NCBI RefSeq assembly: GCF_001266615.1
Contig: NZ_LGHZ01000004.1
Span: 248,001 to 312,000, forward strand
Reading direction: 5' to 3'
Origin: Kluyvera genomosp. 1
Lineage (GTDB): Bacteria; Pseudomonadota; Gammaproteobacteria; Enterobacterales; Enterobacteriaceae
Length of the DNA: 64,000 nt
In this document: positions 50,554-60,888 of the stretch, one piece after another
How positions within the stretch are numbered: the first letter of the stretch is position 1
Layout: every line of letters starts with the position of its first letter
The notes under the pieces: model-generated
Database searches by the model: none
What the model saw: the letters and a program-made list of their open reading frames with translations, nothing else
What the model was told of the DNA's origin: nothing
Position numbers and translations under genes: made by a program

Positions 50554-52851
50554 TTAAACCAGACCGGCCTCGTGAAACGCCTCAAACAGACGCTTTGGCG
50601 TCAGCGGCAGCGTGTTTATGGCAACGCCTGTCGCCATGCGTACGGCGTTACGGATCGCGGCAGCGACCGGAATAATCGGCGGTTCACCCAACGATTTATG
50701 GCCATACGCGGATTGCGGTTCCTGCGTTTCAACAAACGCGCTTTCCAATGCCGGGATGTCGGGCATGGTCGGCATTTTGTAATCCAGCAGGTTAGGGTTA
50801 CGCACAAGGCCGCTTTCGGCATCAATAATCATCTCTTCAAACAGCGCCCAGCCGATACCCATCCCCATCCCGCCATGAACCTGTCCTTCGGCCAGCAGTG
50901 GATTGAGAATGCGCCCCGAATCATGAACGTTGAGAATGCGATTAATGGTGACCTTACACAGGTCGATGTCGACGCTCAGATCAACGAAAGTACAGCCATA
51001 AGCTGGAGGATTGGTGGTGGTTTTGACGGAGCTTTCTGCCGACAGTTGGCCGCCGCGCTCCGGGTGATAGAAAGAGTCCATCGCCAGATCTGCGAGCGTG
51101 AGAAGCGGTATTTGTGGCGCGTCGGTCAACACGATATTACCGTTGATGAGAGTCAGATTCAGGGCCGACTGATGGAGCATCACCGCCGCATAGTCGATGA
51201 TTTTCGCTCTCAACATTTGTGCAGCTTTGCGCAGCGCCGGGGCGGCGACGTAGCTTTGTCGTGAGGCAAATGCGCCGGGATCAAAAGGCGTAACGTCGGT
51301 GTCCTGGGTAGATATCACATGAACATAGCTGACGGGAACGCCGACGGTTTCAGCCACCATTTGCGAAAATACGGTGTCAGCCCCTTGGCCTAACTCCGTT
51401 GCGCCGCTCTGGACATGAATGCGCCCATCCTGATTCATTAGCAGGCGAGCGCCCGAAATCTCTACGCCCACGGGCCAGGTGTTGGAGGTATAGCTGAAGC
51501 AGGCGACACCGACGCCGCGACGAATTCGTCCCTGCTGATTGAGGCACTTCGCGCGTCGCTTATCCCATTCGAATAGCGCCCGACCTTTTTGCAGGCACTC
51601 AGGTAGCCCTGCGCTGTAGATGGTTTTGCCGCTAAACGGATTGGTATCGCCTTCGCGTGCGGCATTACGCAGGCGAACCTCGACAGGGTCGAGATTTAAG
51701 GCAGCGGCCGCATCATCGAGCATGGCTTCAAGAGCAAAGACAACCTGCGGTGCACCGTATCCGCGCATCGCACCTGCGGAGGGGAGGTTGGTGTAGCAGG
51801 TGGTTGCCCGGTAAGCATAGGCGCTACGCGGATAAAGGTAGGCGACTTTATTCCCCCCGGCGGAGGCGATGGAATGGCCGTGAGAGGCGTATGCCCCGGT
51901 ATTGGAAAGCACGTCCAGGCTAAAGCCTGTTAAGGTTCCATCACGATTTAGCCCCAGTTGACCGTCAAGCGTAAAGGCGTGTCGCGTGCGTGAGGCCAGA
52001 AAGCACTCTTCGCGGCTCAAAGAGACTTTAATCGGAATACCGCCGAGTTTGCTGGTCAGGAACGCGGCCATTGGTTCTTCGAGAACATCTTGTTTGTTGC
52101 CAAAACCGCCGCCAACATAGGGCTTGATGATACGCACCTGCGACCACGATAGCCCGAGCGATTGTGCCACCACGCGCCGCACAATGTGTGGAATCTGCGT
52201 ACTGGATACGATGGTGATGCGGGCATCCTCTTCCATCCAGGCAAAACAGGTCACGCCCTCCATATGACAATGCTGAATAACCGGCGTCTGGTAGCGGCCC
52301 TGTATTTTGTAGTCAGCCTGGTCGATAGTTTTTTGTACGTCGCCGGTCGACATTTCGCTTTGTTTAAGCAAATTGCCTCCGGGGTGGATGTTGACGGCAT
52401 CCGGTGCTAACGCGGCTTCGGGCGTGGTGATCACCGGCAGCGGCTGCCAGTTGACGTTGACGCACTGCGCGGCTTTTTCTGCCGTGAGTTCATCGCGAGC
52501 TACCACGATGGCGACTGAGTCACCGTGATGCCTGACGTGACGAGTGAGCAGTTGGCGATCGGCAACGTCCTGTTTGCTTTCATCAAGCATCCACGCGTGA
52601 CCCGCCGTGGCGAAAGTAATATCAGGAACATCTTCCCAGGTAAAAATAGCCAGTACGCCGGGCAGGCTTCTGGCCTCATCACAGTTAATGCTCTCGGCGT
52701 AGCCATGCGCGATAGGGCTGCGGACATACTTCGCATAGCACATCCCTGCCATTACATAATCATCGGTATACCGCGCTTTCCCAGTGACCTTGGCAATAGC
52801 GTCGACGCGCATGCATCTATCGCCAACTGCGGTCGTTTCTCGTGCTTCCAT
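50554..52851 (-). CDS. xdhA: Xanthine dehydrogenase molybdenum-binding subunit XdhA
   Basis: A 765-residue molybdopterin subunit that hydroxylates hypoxanthine and xanthine. Motifs include VGGGFGNKQDVLEEP, GAMRGYGAPQVVFALE, GATELGQGADTVF and the active-site glutamate in GHKSLGEPP. The start at 52851 is supported by AAGGGGAG five bases upstream and by residues 2-13, which lead into the family block RVDAIAKVTGKARYTDD. The E. coli annotation begins 13 residues later, at the equivalent of M14. Confidence 0.94.
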   Translation of the reverse strand: MEARETTAVGDRCMRVDAIAKVTGKARYTDDYVMAGMCYAKYVRSPIAHGYAESINCDEARSLPGVLAIFTWEDVPDITFATAGHAWMLDESKQDVADRQLLTRHVRHHGDSVAIVVARDELTAEKAAQCVNVNWQPLPVITTPEAALAPDAVNIHPGGNLLKQSEMSTGDVQKTIDQADYKIQGRYQTPVIQHCHMEGVTCFAWMEEDARITIVSSTQIPHIVRRVVAQSLGLSWSQVRIIKPYVGGGFGNKQDVLEEPMAAFLTSKLGGIPIKVSLSREECFLASRTRHAFTLDGQLGLNRDGTLTGFSLDVLSNTGAYASHGHSIASAGGNKVAYLYPRSAYAYRATTCYTNLPSAGAMRGYGAPQVVFALEAMLDDAAAALNLDPVEVRLRNAAREGDTNPFSGKTIYSAGLPECLQKGRALFEWDKRRAKCLNQQGRIRRGVGVACFSYTSNTWPVGVEISGARLLMNQDGRIHVQSGATELGQGADTVFSQMVAETVGVPVSYVHVISTQDTDVTPFDPGAFASRQSYVAAPALRKAAQMLRAKIIDYAAVMLHQSALNLTLINGNIVLTDAPQIPLLTLADLAMDSFYHPERGGQLSAESSVKTTTNPPAYGCTFVDLSVDIDLCKVTINRILNVHDSGRILNPLLAEGQVHGGMGMGIGWALFEEMIIDAESGLVRNPNLLDYKMPTMPDIPALESAFVETQEPQSAYGHKSLGEPPIIPVAAAIRNAVRMATGVAINTLPLTPKRLFEAFHEAGLV

Positions 52852-53217
52852 TTCACTCCCCTTAAGATAAGTATCCTCTGGTCAATAGGAAGAACAGGCA
52901 ATAATTACGCCATTAAGTGAAATGGAATATTTGGCAGTGAATAATTGTGAGCGTTATATAAAATATGTTGGCCGTGCGAGGGAACTGTTAATGAATATTT
53001 CATGGGGAGTGTCAAATTGATAAATTAAAACTCATTGTGATAATGGTTGTTTTAATTGTGTTGATACGGAACCATGGGAAAGGATGACCTGCTGGTAAAA
53101 AAGAGAACTTCTGCGAGGTGTTATCTGAACGTAGGGTTGTTCTGTTGACGCGTAAATCGTTTGGGTTAATACGTGAGACATGGCTTTAGCAGAATGCATG
53201 AAAAGAAAACGATAATA
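52852..53217. promoter_or_regulatory. xdhA upstream region
   Basis: A 366-base gap between the xdhA start and the mutS terminator. It is AT-rich (for example 52920-53045) and presumably contains the promoter of the purine cluster. I see no clear operator, sRNA or coding frame in it. Confidence 0.4.
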
Positions 53218-53247
53218 AAAGCCGAACCATTTTACTGGCTCGGCTTT
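53218..53247 (-). terminator. mutS terminator
   Basis: AAAGCCGAACCA and TGGCTCGGCTTT form a 12-bp stem with one mismatch, around a six-base loop. On the minus strand it is followed by TTTTATTATC, 14 bases beyond the mutS stop. Confidence 0.85.
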
Positions 53248-53261
53248 GAACATGGAGGAAT

Positions 53262-55823
53262 TTACACCATGCCTTTTAGACGATAGATCCACTCCAGCGC
53301 CTGACGTGGAGTCAGAGAGTCTGGATCCAGATTTTCAAGCGCTTCAACCGCCGGTGAAACCTCCTCCTGCACGGATAGCAGCGACATCTGGGTACCATCA
53401 ATCTGCGTGGCAGCGGCGTTAGGCGACAGGCTTTCCAGCTCGCGCAGTTTCTGACGCGCACGCTTAATCACCTCTTTTGGAACACCCGCCAGCGCCGCAA
53501 CCGCAAGACCGTAGCTCTTGCTGGCCGCGCCATCCTGCACGCTGTGCATGAAGGCGATAGTTTCGCCATGCTCAAGCGCATCGAGATGCACGTTGGCCAC
53601 GCCCTCCATCTTCTCCGGCAACTGCGTCAGTTCGAAATAATGGGTCGCGAACAGAGTCAGCGCTTTAATCTTATTTGCCAGGTTTTCTGCGCAGGACCAG
53701 GCCAGTGACAGACCATCATAGGTCGAGGTGCCGCGGCCAATTTCATCCATCAGCACCAGGCTCTGTTCAGTGGCATTGTGCAGAATATTGGCAGTTTCGG
53801 TCATCTCCACCATAAAAGTTGAGCGCCCGGAAGCCAGATCATCCGCAGCGCCAACACGGGTAAAGATACGATCGATAGGACCAATCTCTACGCTCTGCGC
53901 CGGGACATAGCTGCCGATATAGGCCAGCAGTGCAATCAGCGCGGTTTGACGCATATAGGTACTTTTACCGCCCATGTTCGGGCCGGTAATAATCAGCATA
54001 CGACGCTGTGGTGAGAGCGTGAGCGGGTTGGCGATAAACGGCTCGTTCAGCACCTGTTCCACCACCGGATGTCGGCCTTCAATAATCCGGATCCCCGGTT
54101 TATCGCTAAACGTAGGGCAGGTGTAGTTCAGGGCATAGGCGCGTTCAGCCAGGTTGACCAGCACGTCCAGCTCAGCCAGCGCACTCGCGCTTTGCTGCAG
54201 GTCGGCAAGATGTGGCAGCAGCAGGTCGAAAAGCTCATCGTACAGCTGTTTTTCCAGCGCTAGCGCTTTGCCTTTGGAGGTCAGAACTTTGTCTTCGTAC
54301 TCTTTGAGCTCAGGAATAATGTAGCGTTCGGCATTTTTCAGCGTCTGGCGGCGCACGTAGTTAATTGGCGCCAGATGGCTTTGCCCACGGCTGATCTGGA
54401 TGTAGTAACCGTGTACCGCGTTAAAGCCGACTTTTAAGGTATCAAGGCCGGTACGTTCACGCTCGCGGATCTCCAGACGATCGAGGTAATCGGTCGCGCC
54501 ATCGGCCAGCGCACGCCACTCATCCAGCTCTTCATGATAGCCCGGAGCAATCACGCCACCATCGCGCACCAGCACCGGCGGCGCATCGATGATTGCGCGT
54601 TCCAGCAGCTCGCGCAGCTCAGCAAATTCACCCATTTTTTCGCGCAGCACCTGCACCGGCGCACTGTCGACGCTTTCTAGCTGTGCCCGCAGTTCAGGGA
54701 GTTGCTGGAAGGCATGACGCATACGCGCCAGATCGCGTGGGCGGGCGGTGCGCAGCGCTAAACGCGCCAGAATACGTTCCAGATCGCCCACCTGACGCAG
54801 TATCGGCTGCAAATCCGCCGTCGCGTCCTGTAATGCGCCGATGGTTTGCTGACGTTCGGTCAGCACCTTGGTGTCACGCACGGGCATATGCAGCCAGCGT
54901 TTCAACATACGGCTGCCCATCGGCGTCACGGTACAATCAAGCACCGACGCGAGGGTATTATCCAGCCCACCGGCCAGATTTTGGGTAATCTCCAGATTAC
55001 GACGGGTGGCAGCATCCATAATGATGCTGTCCTGCTGACGATCCATGGTGATAGATCGAATATGCGGCAGCGAGGTGCGCTGGGTGTCTTTCACGTACTG
55101 CAGCAGGCAGCCTGCGGCGCACAGGCCGCGAGGCGCGCCTTCAACACCGAAGCCAATCAGGTCGCGGGTGCCAAACTGCATATTCAGCTGCTGGCGCGCG
55201 GTATCGATTTCAAACTCCCACAAGGGGCGACGACGGAGGCCTCGACGGCCTTCAATCAGGGAGGTTTCGGCAAAATCTTCGGCATACAGCAGCTCGGCCG
55301 GGTTGGTGCGCTGCAGTTCGGCGGCCATAGTTTCGCGGTCTGCGGGCTCGCTCAGGCGAAAACGCCCGGAGCTGATATCCAGCGTGGCGTAGCCAAAGCC
55401 TTTGCTGTCCTGCCAGATTGCGGCCAGCAGGTTGTCCTGACGCTCTTGTAACAGCGCTTCGTCACTGATGGTGCCGGGCGTGACGATACGCACGACTTTA
55501 CGTTCTACTGGCCCTTTGCTGGTGGCCGGGTCGCCGATCTGCTCGCAAATGGCGACGGACTCACCCTGATTGACCAGCTTGGCAAGGTAGTTTTCTACGG
55601 CATGATACGGGATGCCCGCCATCGGGATAGGCTCACCGGCCGAGGCACCGCGTTTAGTGAGGGAGATGTCCAGCAGCTGCGATGCGCGTTTCGCATCGTC
55701 ATAAAACAGCTCGTAAAAGTCACCCATCCGGTAGAACAGCAGAATTTCAGGATGCTGCGCTTTCAGCTTCAGGTACTGCTGCATCATCGGCGTGTGGGCG
55801 TCGAGATTGTCGATTGTACTCAT
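53262..55823 (-). CDS. mutS: DNA mismatch repair protein MutS
   Basis: An 853-residue mismatch-recognition ATPase, full length compared with E. coli. The mismatch-contacting Phe-X-Glu is in RMGDFYELF near residue 36. Walker A is [13 protein letters not shown], Walker B/signature is [15 protein letters not shown], and a C-terminal tetramer/beta-clamp region follows. No lesion is visible, so a mutator phenotype from this gene is not expected. It bounds the variable rpoS-mutS interval. Confidence 0.98.
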   Translation of the reverse strand: MSTIDNLDAHTPMMQQYLKLKAQHPEILLFYRMGDFYELFYDDAKRASQLLDISLTKRGASAGEPIPMAGIPYHAVENYLAKLVNQGESVAICEQIGDPATSKGPVERKVVRIVTPGTISDEALLQERQDNLLAAIWQDSKGFGYATLDISSGRFRLSEPADRETMAAELQRTNPAELLYAEDFAETSLIEGRRGLRRRPLWEFEIDTARQQLNMQFGTRDLIGFGVEGAPRGLCAAGCLLQYVKDTQRTSLPHIRSITMDRQQDSIIMDAATRRNLEITQNLAGGLDNTLASVLDCTVTPMGSRMLKRWLHMPVRDTKVLTERQQTIGALQDATADLQPILRQVGDLERILARLALRTARPRDLARMRHAFQQLPELRAQLESVDSAPVQVLREKMGEFAELRELLERAIIDAPPVLVRDGGVIAPGYHEELDEWRALADGATDYLDRLEIRERERTGLDTLKVGFNAVHGYYIQISRGQSHLAPINYVRRQTLKNAERYIIPELKEYEDKVLTSKGKALALEKQLYDELFDLLLPHLADLQQSASALAELDVLVNLAERAYALNYTCPTFSDKPGIRIIEGRHPVVEQVLNEPFIANPLTLSPQRRMLIITGPNMGGKSTYMRQTALIALLAYIGSYVPAQSVEIGPIDRIFTRVGAADDLASGRSTFMVEMTETANILHNATEQSLVLMDEIGRGTSTYDGLSLAWSCAENLANKIKALTLFATHYFELTQLPEKMEGVANVHLDALEHGETIAFMHSVQDGAASKSYGLAVAALAGVPKEVIKRARQKLRELESLSPNAAATQIDGTQMSLLSVQEEVSPAVEALENLDPDSLTPRQALEWIYRLKGMV

Positions 55824-56131
55824 CCGTTTATGATGTCCATTTACTTAGAAATCTTGAAGGTTCTCTTGCAGACTCATTTGATTTGCAGGATCGCAACCGA
55901 TCCGGATCGTTTTTCATGAGTACGTAGGCTGCATGATAACGGAGTCTGAATGTCAGGAAAACAGCAGAGAAGGTATCTCGATGAAAAGCTGTTCGGCCGC
56001 CGTTAATCCTGGTCTGTGATAAATTGATCTAAGCGATCTTTTGCTGCGGTTGTCATTATTACGTCTGATAATCCCGCTATAATCCCCAACTTTCCGCACT
56101 ACCATCCTTCTGAGTTCAGAGGCACATCGTT
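55824..56131. promoter_or_regulatory. Divergent mutS-yedE promoter region
   Basis: A 308-base gap with no convincing gene. A perfect -10 hexamer TATAAT lies at 56078-56083 on the yedE side, about 50 bases before its ATG. The upstream -35 is weak. Nothing else stands out. Confidence 0.45.
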
Positions 56132-57343
56132 ATGACCTGGCAACAATTCAAACACACCTTCTTGATCAAATTCTGGTCACCGGTGCCGGCCGTGATCGCC
56201 GCCGGTATTCTCGCAACCTATTACTTTGGCATCACCGGGACCTTCTGGGCCGTGACCGGCGAATTTACCCGCTGGGGCGGACAGTTGCTGCAACTGGCGG
56301 GCGTTCACGCTGAAACCTGGGGTTATTACAAACTGATTGGCCTTGAAGGTACACCGCTGACGCGTATCGACGGCATGATGATTATCGGTATGTTCGGCGG
56401 CTGCTTTGCCGCAGCGCTGTGGGCAAACAACGTGAAACTGCGTTTGCCAAAAAGCCGTATCCGTATTTTCCAGGCGATTATCGGTGGGATGATTGCCGGG
56501 TTTGGCGCACGTCTGGCGATGGGCTGTAACCTCGCGGCCTTCTTTACCGGTATTCCTCAGTTCTCGCTTCACGCCTGGTTCTTTGCGCTGGCGACGGCGA
56601 TTGGTTCATGGTTTGGTGCCCGCTTTACGCTGCTGCCGATGTTCCGCATCCCGGTAAAAATGGTCAAAGTCTCTGCGGCTTCCCCGTTAACGCAACGTCC
56701 GGATCAGGCGCGCCGCCGCTTCCGTCTGGGGATGCTGATTTTTGTTGGTATGGTGGGTTGGGCGCTGTTAACGGCGGTTGGCAGCCCAAAACTGGGTCTG
56801 GCGATGCTGTTTGGCGTGGGCTTCGGTCTGCTGATTGAACGTGCGCAAATCTGCTTTACCTCGGCGTTCCGAGACCTGTGGATCACCGGGCGCACGCAAA
56901 TGGCGAAAGCCATTATCTTTGGGATGGCGGTCAGCGCCATCGGTATCTTCAGTTATGTCCAGCTGGGCGTGGCACCAAAAATCATGTGGGCCGGTCCGAA
57001 TGCCGTCATCGGTGGATTATTGTTTGGTTTTGGTATCGTACTGGCCGGTGGTTGTGAAACCGGCTGGATGTACCGTGCGGTAGAAGGCCAGGTGCACTAC
57101 TGGTGGGTAGGGCTGGGTAACGTGGTGGGTTCAACAATTTTGGCCTACTACTGGGATGACATCTCACCTACGCTGGCGACCAACTGGGATAAAGTTAACC
57201 TGCTGAACACCTTTGGTCCACTTGGCGGCCTGTTGGTCACCTACGGTCTATTATTGATTGCACTGCTGCTGATTATTGGCTGGGAAAAGCGTTTCTTCCG
57301 CCGTACAGCCACCGCTAACGTTACTGCGAAGGAGAGCGTATGA
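56132..57343 (+). CDS. yedE: YedE/YeeE-family (TsuA-like) membrane transporter
   Basis: A 403-residue inner-membrane protein with about ten hydrophobic segments, colinear with E. coli YedE. Conserved cysteine motifs are MGCNLAAFFTG, ERAQICFTSAFRD and GGCETGWMYRAVEG. Relatives of this family carry thiosulfate or other sulfur/selenium species across the membrane, passing them between cysteines. Its stop overlaps the yedF start, so the two are coupled. In E. coli these genes lie elsewhere, near the flagellar region. Confidence 0.9.
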   Translation: MTWQQFKHTFLIKFWSPVPAVIAAGILATYYFGITGTFWAVTGEFTRWGGQLLQLAGVHAETWGYYKLIGLEGTPLTRIDGMMIIGMFGGCFAAALWANNVKLRLPKSRIRIFQAIIGGMIAGFGARLAMGCNLAAFFTGIPQFSLHAWFFALATAIGSWFGARFTLLPMFRIPVKMVKVSAASPLTQRPDQARRRFRLGMLIFVGMVGWALLTAVGSPKLGLAMLFGVGFGLLIERAQICFTSAFRDLWITGRTQMAKAIIFGMAVSAIGIFSYVQLGVAPKIMWAGPNAVIGGLLFGFGIVLAGGCETGWMYRAVEGQVHYWWVGLGNVVGSTILAYYWDDISPTLATNWDKVNLLNTFGPLGGLLVTYGLLLIALLLIIGWEKRFFRRTATANVTAKESV

Positions 57344-57573
57344 ACACGATAGTGCCTGATTACCGTCTGGATATGGTGGGTGAGCCTTGCCCATATCCTG
57401 CCGTGGCCACCCTTGAAGCGATGCCGCAGCTGAAAAAAGGCGAAATACTGGAAGTGGTTAGCGACTGTCCGCAGTCGATTAACAACATCCCGCTGGATGC
57501 CAAAAACCATGGTTACACGGTGCTGGACATTCAGCAGGATGGGCCAACCATTCGCTATCTGATTCAGAAATAA
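57340..57573 (+). CDS. yedF: YedF, TusA-family sulfur carrier-like protein
   Basis: A 77-residue TusA/SirA-fold protein with the family motif GEPCPYPAVATLEAM, cysteine at residue 17. The sequence is almost the same as E. coli YedF. TusA-like proteins accept persulfide sulfur; here it is the probable cytoplasmic partner of YedE, which is inference from coupling. Confidence 0.92.
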   Translation: MNTIVPDYRLDMVGEPCPYPAVATLEAMPQLKKGEILEVVSDCPQSINNIPLDAKNHGYTVLDIQQDGPTIRYLIQK

Positions 57574-57579
57574 GACGTC

Positions 57580-57611
57580 GCTCTCGCCGCCCGGCGAGAG
57601 CACGTTTTTTT
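57580..57611. terminator. Terminator between convergent yedF and tnaB
   Basis: GCTCTCGCC and GGCGAGAGC form a perfect 9-bp stem around GCCC, followed by ACGTTTTTTT. The tnaB stop lies at its T run. Confidence 0.9.
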
Positions 57612-58857
57612 ACCCAAACCGCGGCAACAGGTTCAGCGTGCTGCCAAACCAGCACAGAATCACCATCACGCCAAATGCAATGACCACCGCAGGAATGGCT
57701 TTGCCACCCCAAACGGTGAAGCTTTTATCCGGAAACCGCTCGCGTGATTTCAGCGCCAGGAACGCCGGTACGATGACTGCCCAGATAGTGGCACATAGCC
57801 CGGCACCGCCGATGGCGTAAATAAACCCGTTCGGGAAAATAAGATATAAAGCCGCCGGGGGTAAAAAGGTCAATAACAGCGTCTTAAATCGTCCCCACGG
57901 CGTATTGTCCATTTTGAATAGATCTGCGAGGTAATCGAATAGCCCGAGCGTGACGCCAAAAAATGAGCTTGCGACCGCGAGGTTAGAAAAGATCAGCAAG
58001 AAGAACTCAATTACGCCGTGCTGATTGGTTCCGAGGAACGATTTCACCAGTGAATCGACATTTCCGCCTGAGGCGATAATGTCTTTAAAGTTGCTGCGGT
58101 GAATATTTCCCATGGTGCAATAAAGCCAGAACAGATAAATTACCAGCGCCAGAATGGAGCCGAAGACAATGCTTTTAATCAGCTTATCTTTACGTTTCCC
58201 GTAGCAAATGATCAGGCTGGGAATATTACCATGGAAACCAAACGAGGCCAGGCAAACGGGAACTGCCATCAGAATATATGGGAAATAGCGGCTGTTATCT
58301 TCCGGGGCAGCAATATCACGGAGAATCGAGTAGTCGACCTGGAAGAAGAAAGAACCAAATACGACAATAAAGGCGATAATCTTAATGCCGAGAAATAAAG
58401 AGGTGATACGGCTTGCGGCCAGTGAACTCACCCACAGTACGCTGGCGACAAAGATGGCGCTACCAATGCCGACAATTCGCGGGTTCACGTGCGTCCCCGT
58501 ATTGATGGCAATGGTCTCGCTGATGATGGCGCCGTTAGCAGAGATGTAAGCGTAGGTGAGAATATACAGTACAAAAGCCACCGTAATACCGCTAACCACA
58601 TTCCATTTATTACCGATTAAATCTTTGGTAATCGTGTTAAAACTTGAACCCACCGGATAATTAAGATTGGCTTCTAATAATAGCAATCCGGAATGGAGCA
58701 TTGAAAACCAGGCAATGATAAGAATAAATGCACCCCAAAAAAACCAGGCGCCGGCGAGGTCAACCGGCAAAGCAAACATTCCGCCACCAATAACGGTGCC
58801 GGCAATAACCATAATTCCCCAGAATGAGGAATGTTTTGCATTCGAGTTTTCGTCCAT
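57610..58857 (-). CDS. tnaB: Low-affinity tryptophan permease TnaB
   Basis: A 415-residue aromatic amino acid:H+ symporter (HAAAP family) with 11 expected membrane segments. The N-terminal SFWGIMVIAGTVIGGGMFAL and the central FGFHGNIPSLIICYG are diagnostic. It supplies tryptophan to TnaA. Length equals E. coli TnaB. It is downstream of tnaA in the tna operon. Confidence 0.95.
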   Translation of the reverse strand: MDENSNAKHSSFWGIMVIAGTVIGGGMFALPVDLAGAWFFWGAFILIIAWFSMLHSGLLLLEANLNYPVGSSFNTITKDLIGNKWNVVSGITVAFVLYILTYAYISANGAIISETIAINTGTHVNPRIVGIGSAIFVASVLWVSSLAASRITSLFLGIKIIAFIVVFGSFFFQVDYSILRDIAAPEDNSRYFPYILMAVPVCLASFGFHGNIPSLIICYGKRKDKLIKSIVFGSILALVIYLFWLYCTMGNIHRSNFKDIIASGGNVDSLVKSFLGTNQHGVIEFFLLIFSNLAVASSFFGVTLGLFDYLADLFKMDNTPWGRFKTLLLTFLPPAALYLIFPNGFIYAIGGAGLCATIWAVIVPAFLALKSRERFPDKSFTVWGGKAIPAVVIAFGVMVILCWFGSTLNLLPRFG

Positions 58858-58932
58858 GGCCTTCCCTTATTGATAACAGCGAAATTGATACTGCGTCAGG
58901 AATAAAAAATGATGCCAGGTGTCAGAATCCAA

Positions 58933-58959
58933 AATGGCTATATCAGAGATATAGCCATT
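58933..58959 (-). repeat. 12-bp hairpin between tnaA and tnaB
   Basis: AATGGCTATATC and GATATAGCCATT pair perfectly around AGA, 14 bases after the tnaA stop. On the minus strand only TTGGATTC follows, so it may be a partial terminator that lowers tnaB relative to tnaA. Confidence 0.7.
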
Positions 58960-58973
58960 GGAATTATTGAAAG

Positions 58974-60389
58974 TTAAATTTCTTTTAGTTTTGCGGTGAA
59001 GTGGCGCAATACTTTGGGTTCATAGGTGAAGGTCAGGCCCTTAATGTTGGCGGCGTTTTTCTTCACGTGCTCAAACGCTTCGATAATGAAATCCATATGC
59101 GTTTGGGTGTAGGTGGCACGTGGAATGGTTAAACGCAGCAGTTCTGCCGGACACGGCAGTTGCTTACCGGTTTTCGGGTCGCGGCCCAGCAGGAAGGAAC
59201 CAATTTCTACCGCGCGGATCCCAGCGACTTTGTACAGCTCGCAGGCCAGTGCCTGCGCCGGGAACTGCTCGGCCGGAATGTGTGGCAACAGTTTGCCGGC
59301 ATCAACAAATGCCGCGTGTCCTCCCGCCTGCTGGCAGGTAACGCCAATCGCTTCCAGGCCATCAACCAGATACTGGATCTGCGTGATGCGATAGGACAAC
59401 CAATCCTGATTCATCCCATCGTACAGACCGACGGCCAGACGCTCCATCGCGCCTCCTTCCAGACCACCGTAGGTTGGGAAACCTTCCTGCACCACGCAAA
59501 TGGTGCGGCACTCGGTGTAGACGTCAAAGAAACCATCATCCTTGATGCACAGCAGGCCTCCCATCGGCACCATGGCATCTTTCTTCGCCGACATGGCGAG
59601 CATATCCGCGTATTTGTAAGTTTCGCGGGTGATTTGCTCAATTGTCCAGTCTTGATATCCCGGCTCTCTTTGCTGAATAAAATAGGCATTCTCAGCAAAG
59701 CGTGCGGAATCCATGACCACCGGAATATCGTATTTCTTCGCAATGTTATACATCGCTTTTAGGTTGGCCAGAGAAACCGGTTGGCCGCCCGCGGAGTTAC
59801 AGGTAATTGTCGCGACAATATAAGGGACATTATTGGGGCCGACTTCTTCAATACCGTTTTCTAACCCCTGGAGATCAAAGTCACCTTTAAAATCATTACG
59901 TGCGGAGGTATCAAAGGCTTCTTTAATATAAACGTTACGCACGGTACAGCCATTGATTTGGCTATGGCCCTGAGTAGTATCAAAGAAATAGTTGGAGAAA
60001 GCGACCATTTTACTGCGGTCGAGACCTTTTTCCTGCTCGCGTTTTTTAATTAATACCGGGATGTAAATTTGCTCGGCACCACGTCCCTGGTGAGTCGGAA
60101 TAGTATATTGATAGCCGAAAATATCTTTTACCGCATCGCACAATGCGTAATAGCTGCGGCTTCCGCTATAGGCTTCGTCACCCCGCAGCATCGCCGCTTG
60201 CATATTTTGCGTGACAGCACCGGTGCCGGAGTCGGTAAGTAAATCAATAAAAACATCTTCACTATCAAGCAGGAATGGGTTCATGCCAGCGCCGATGATG
60301 GCGCTATCGCGGTGTTCACGCGTGGTGCGTTTTACGGGCTCAATAACGCGAATACGGAAAGGTTCTGGCAGATGTTTAAAGTTGTTCAT
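58974..60389 (-). CDS. tnaA: Tryptophanase
   Basis: A 471-residue PLP enzyme splitting tryptophan to indole, pyruvate and ammonia. The PLP lysine is in [13 protein letters not shown], and [15 protein letters not shown] and [13 protein letters not shown] are characteristic. Length matches E. coli TnaA. The ATG at 60389 gives [13 protein letters not shown]; 32 upstream in-frame codons show no homology. It lies 248 bases beyond the TnaC leader peptide and implies an indole-positive phenotype. Confidence 0.97.
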   Translation of the reverse strand: MNNFKHLPEPFRIRVIEPVKRTTREHRDSAIIGAGMNPFLLDSEDVFIDLLTDSGTGAVTQNMQAAMLRGDEAYSGSRSYYALCDAVKDIFGYQYTIPTHQGRGAEQIYIPVLIKKREQEKGLDRSKMVAFSNYFFDTTQGHSQINGCTVRNVYIKEAFDTSARNDFKGDFDLQGLENGIEEVGPNNVPYIVATITCNSAGGQPVSLANLKAMYNIAKKYDIPVVMDSARFAENAYFIQQREPGYQDWTIEQITRETYKYADMLAMSAKKDAMVPMGGLLCIKDDGFFDVYTECRTICVVQEGFPTYGGLEGGAMERLAVGLYDGMNQDWLSYRITQIQYLVDGLEAIGVTCQQAGGHAAFVDAGKLLPHIPAEQFPAQALACELYKVAGIRAVEIGSFLLGRDPKTGKQLPCPAELLRLTIPRATYTQTHMDFIIEAFEHVKKNAANIKGLTFTYEPKVLRHFTAKLKEI

Positions 60390-60637
60390 GGCGTAATCCT
60401 TAAATTTAGACGCACTCGTCCCGCGGGTATTCATGGGTAATGAAAACCACTGATTCTGCGCAATACGAATGCTATTTCCTGACATCTGGTCACCACTGCA
60501 ATATTTAACGTAGACGTGTTAAATACACGCGTAAGTCGATTGCTGTCGCGAGCTCAGAATCATAAAATTCGTATGGGGTATCACCAGCAGAGAGTTAACC
60601 TGCCTGATGTGATATTAATGCGGAGGCGTTTGAGGAC

Positions 60638-60715
60638 TTAAGGACGGTGATTGACAATGACATTGTCAATATTAAACCATTTTGAAATCTTATACGTTCT
60701 ATTTAAGTTGTTCAT
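60638..60715 (-). CDS. tnaC: TnaC tryptophanase leader peptide
   Basis: A 25-codon frame reading MNNLNRTYKISKWFNID, then NVIVNHRP. It shares SKWFNIDN and the C-terminal IV-x-HRP with E. coli TnaC (24 residues). The essential Trp (residue 13) and the final Pro (residue 25) keep the E. coli spacing of twelve residues. Free tryptophan stalls the ribosome at this proline, which blocks Rho and lets RNA polymerase reach tnaA. The N-terminal third differs from E. coli, as expected for the less constrained part. Confidence 0.93.
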   Translation of the reverse strand: MNNLNRTYKISKWFNIDNVIVNHRP

Positions 60716-60788
60716 AATGTACGTTCTCCATTAGACACGCCATACATTATTATATTTATTTTGTTTGTCTATTGACTGTTTAGTCAAT

Positions 60789-60804
60789 TGTGAAATTGGT
60801 CACG
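60789..60804. promoter_or_regulatory. CRP site upstream of tnaC
   Basis: TGTGAAATTGGTCACG fits the CRP consensus TGTGAN6TCACA except for the last base. Its centre is about 81 bases upstream of the tnaC start, appropriate for a class I CRP promoter. The tna operon is strongly catabolite-repressed in E. coli. Confidence 0.8.
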
Positions 60805-60888
60805 ATTGATTATTTCTACGTAGTTATAGATTGTTGTTTAGTCTGCACTTAATAATTTGAAAAATAATGACTGGCGGTATTAATTATT

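Noticed and set aside
53038-53292. 86-codon minus-strand frame overlapping the end of mutS
   Set aside because: It runs through the mutS terminator in another frame, with no recognisable product.
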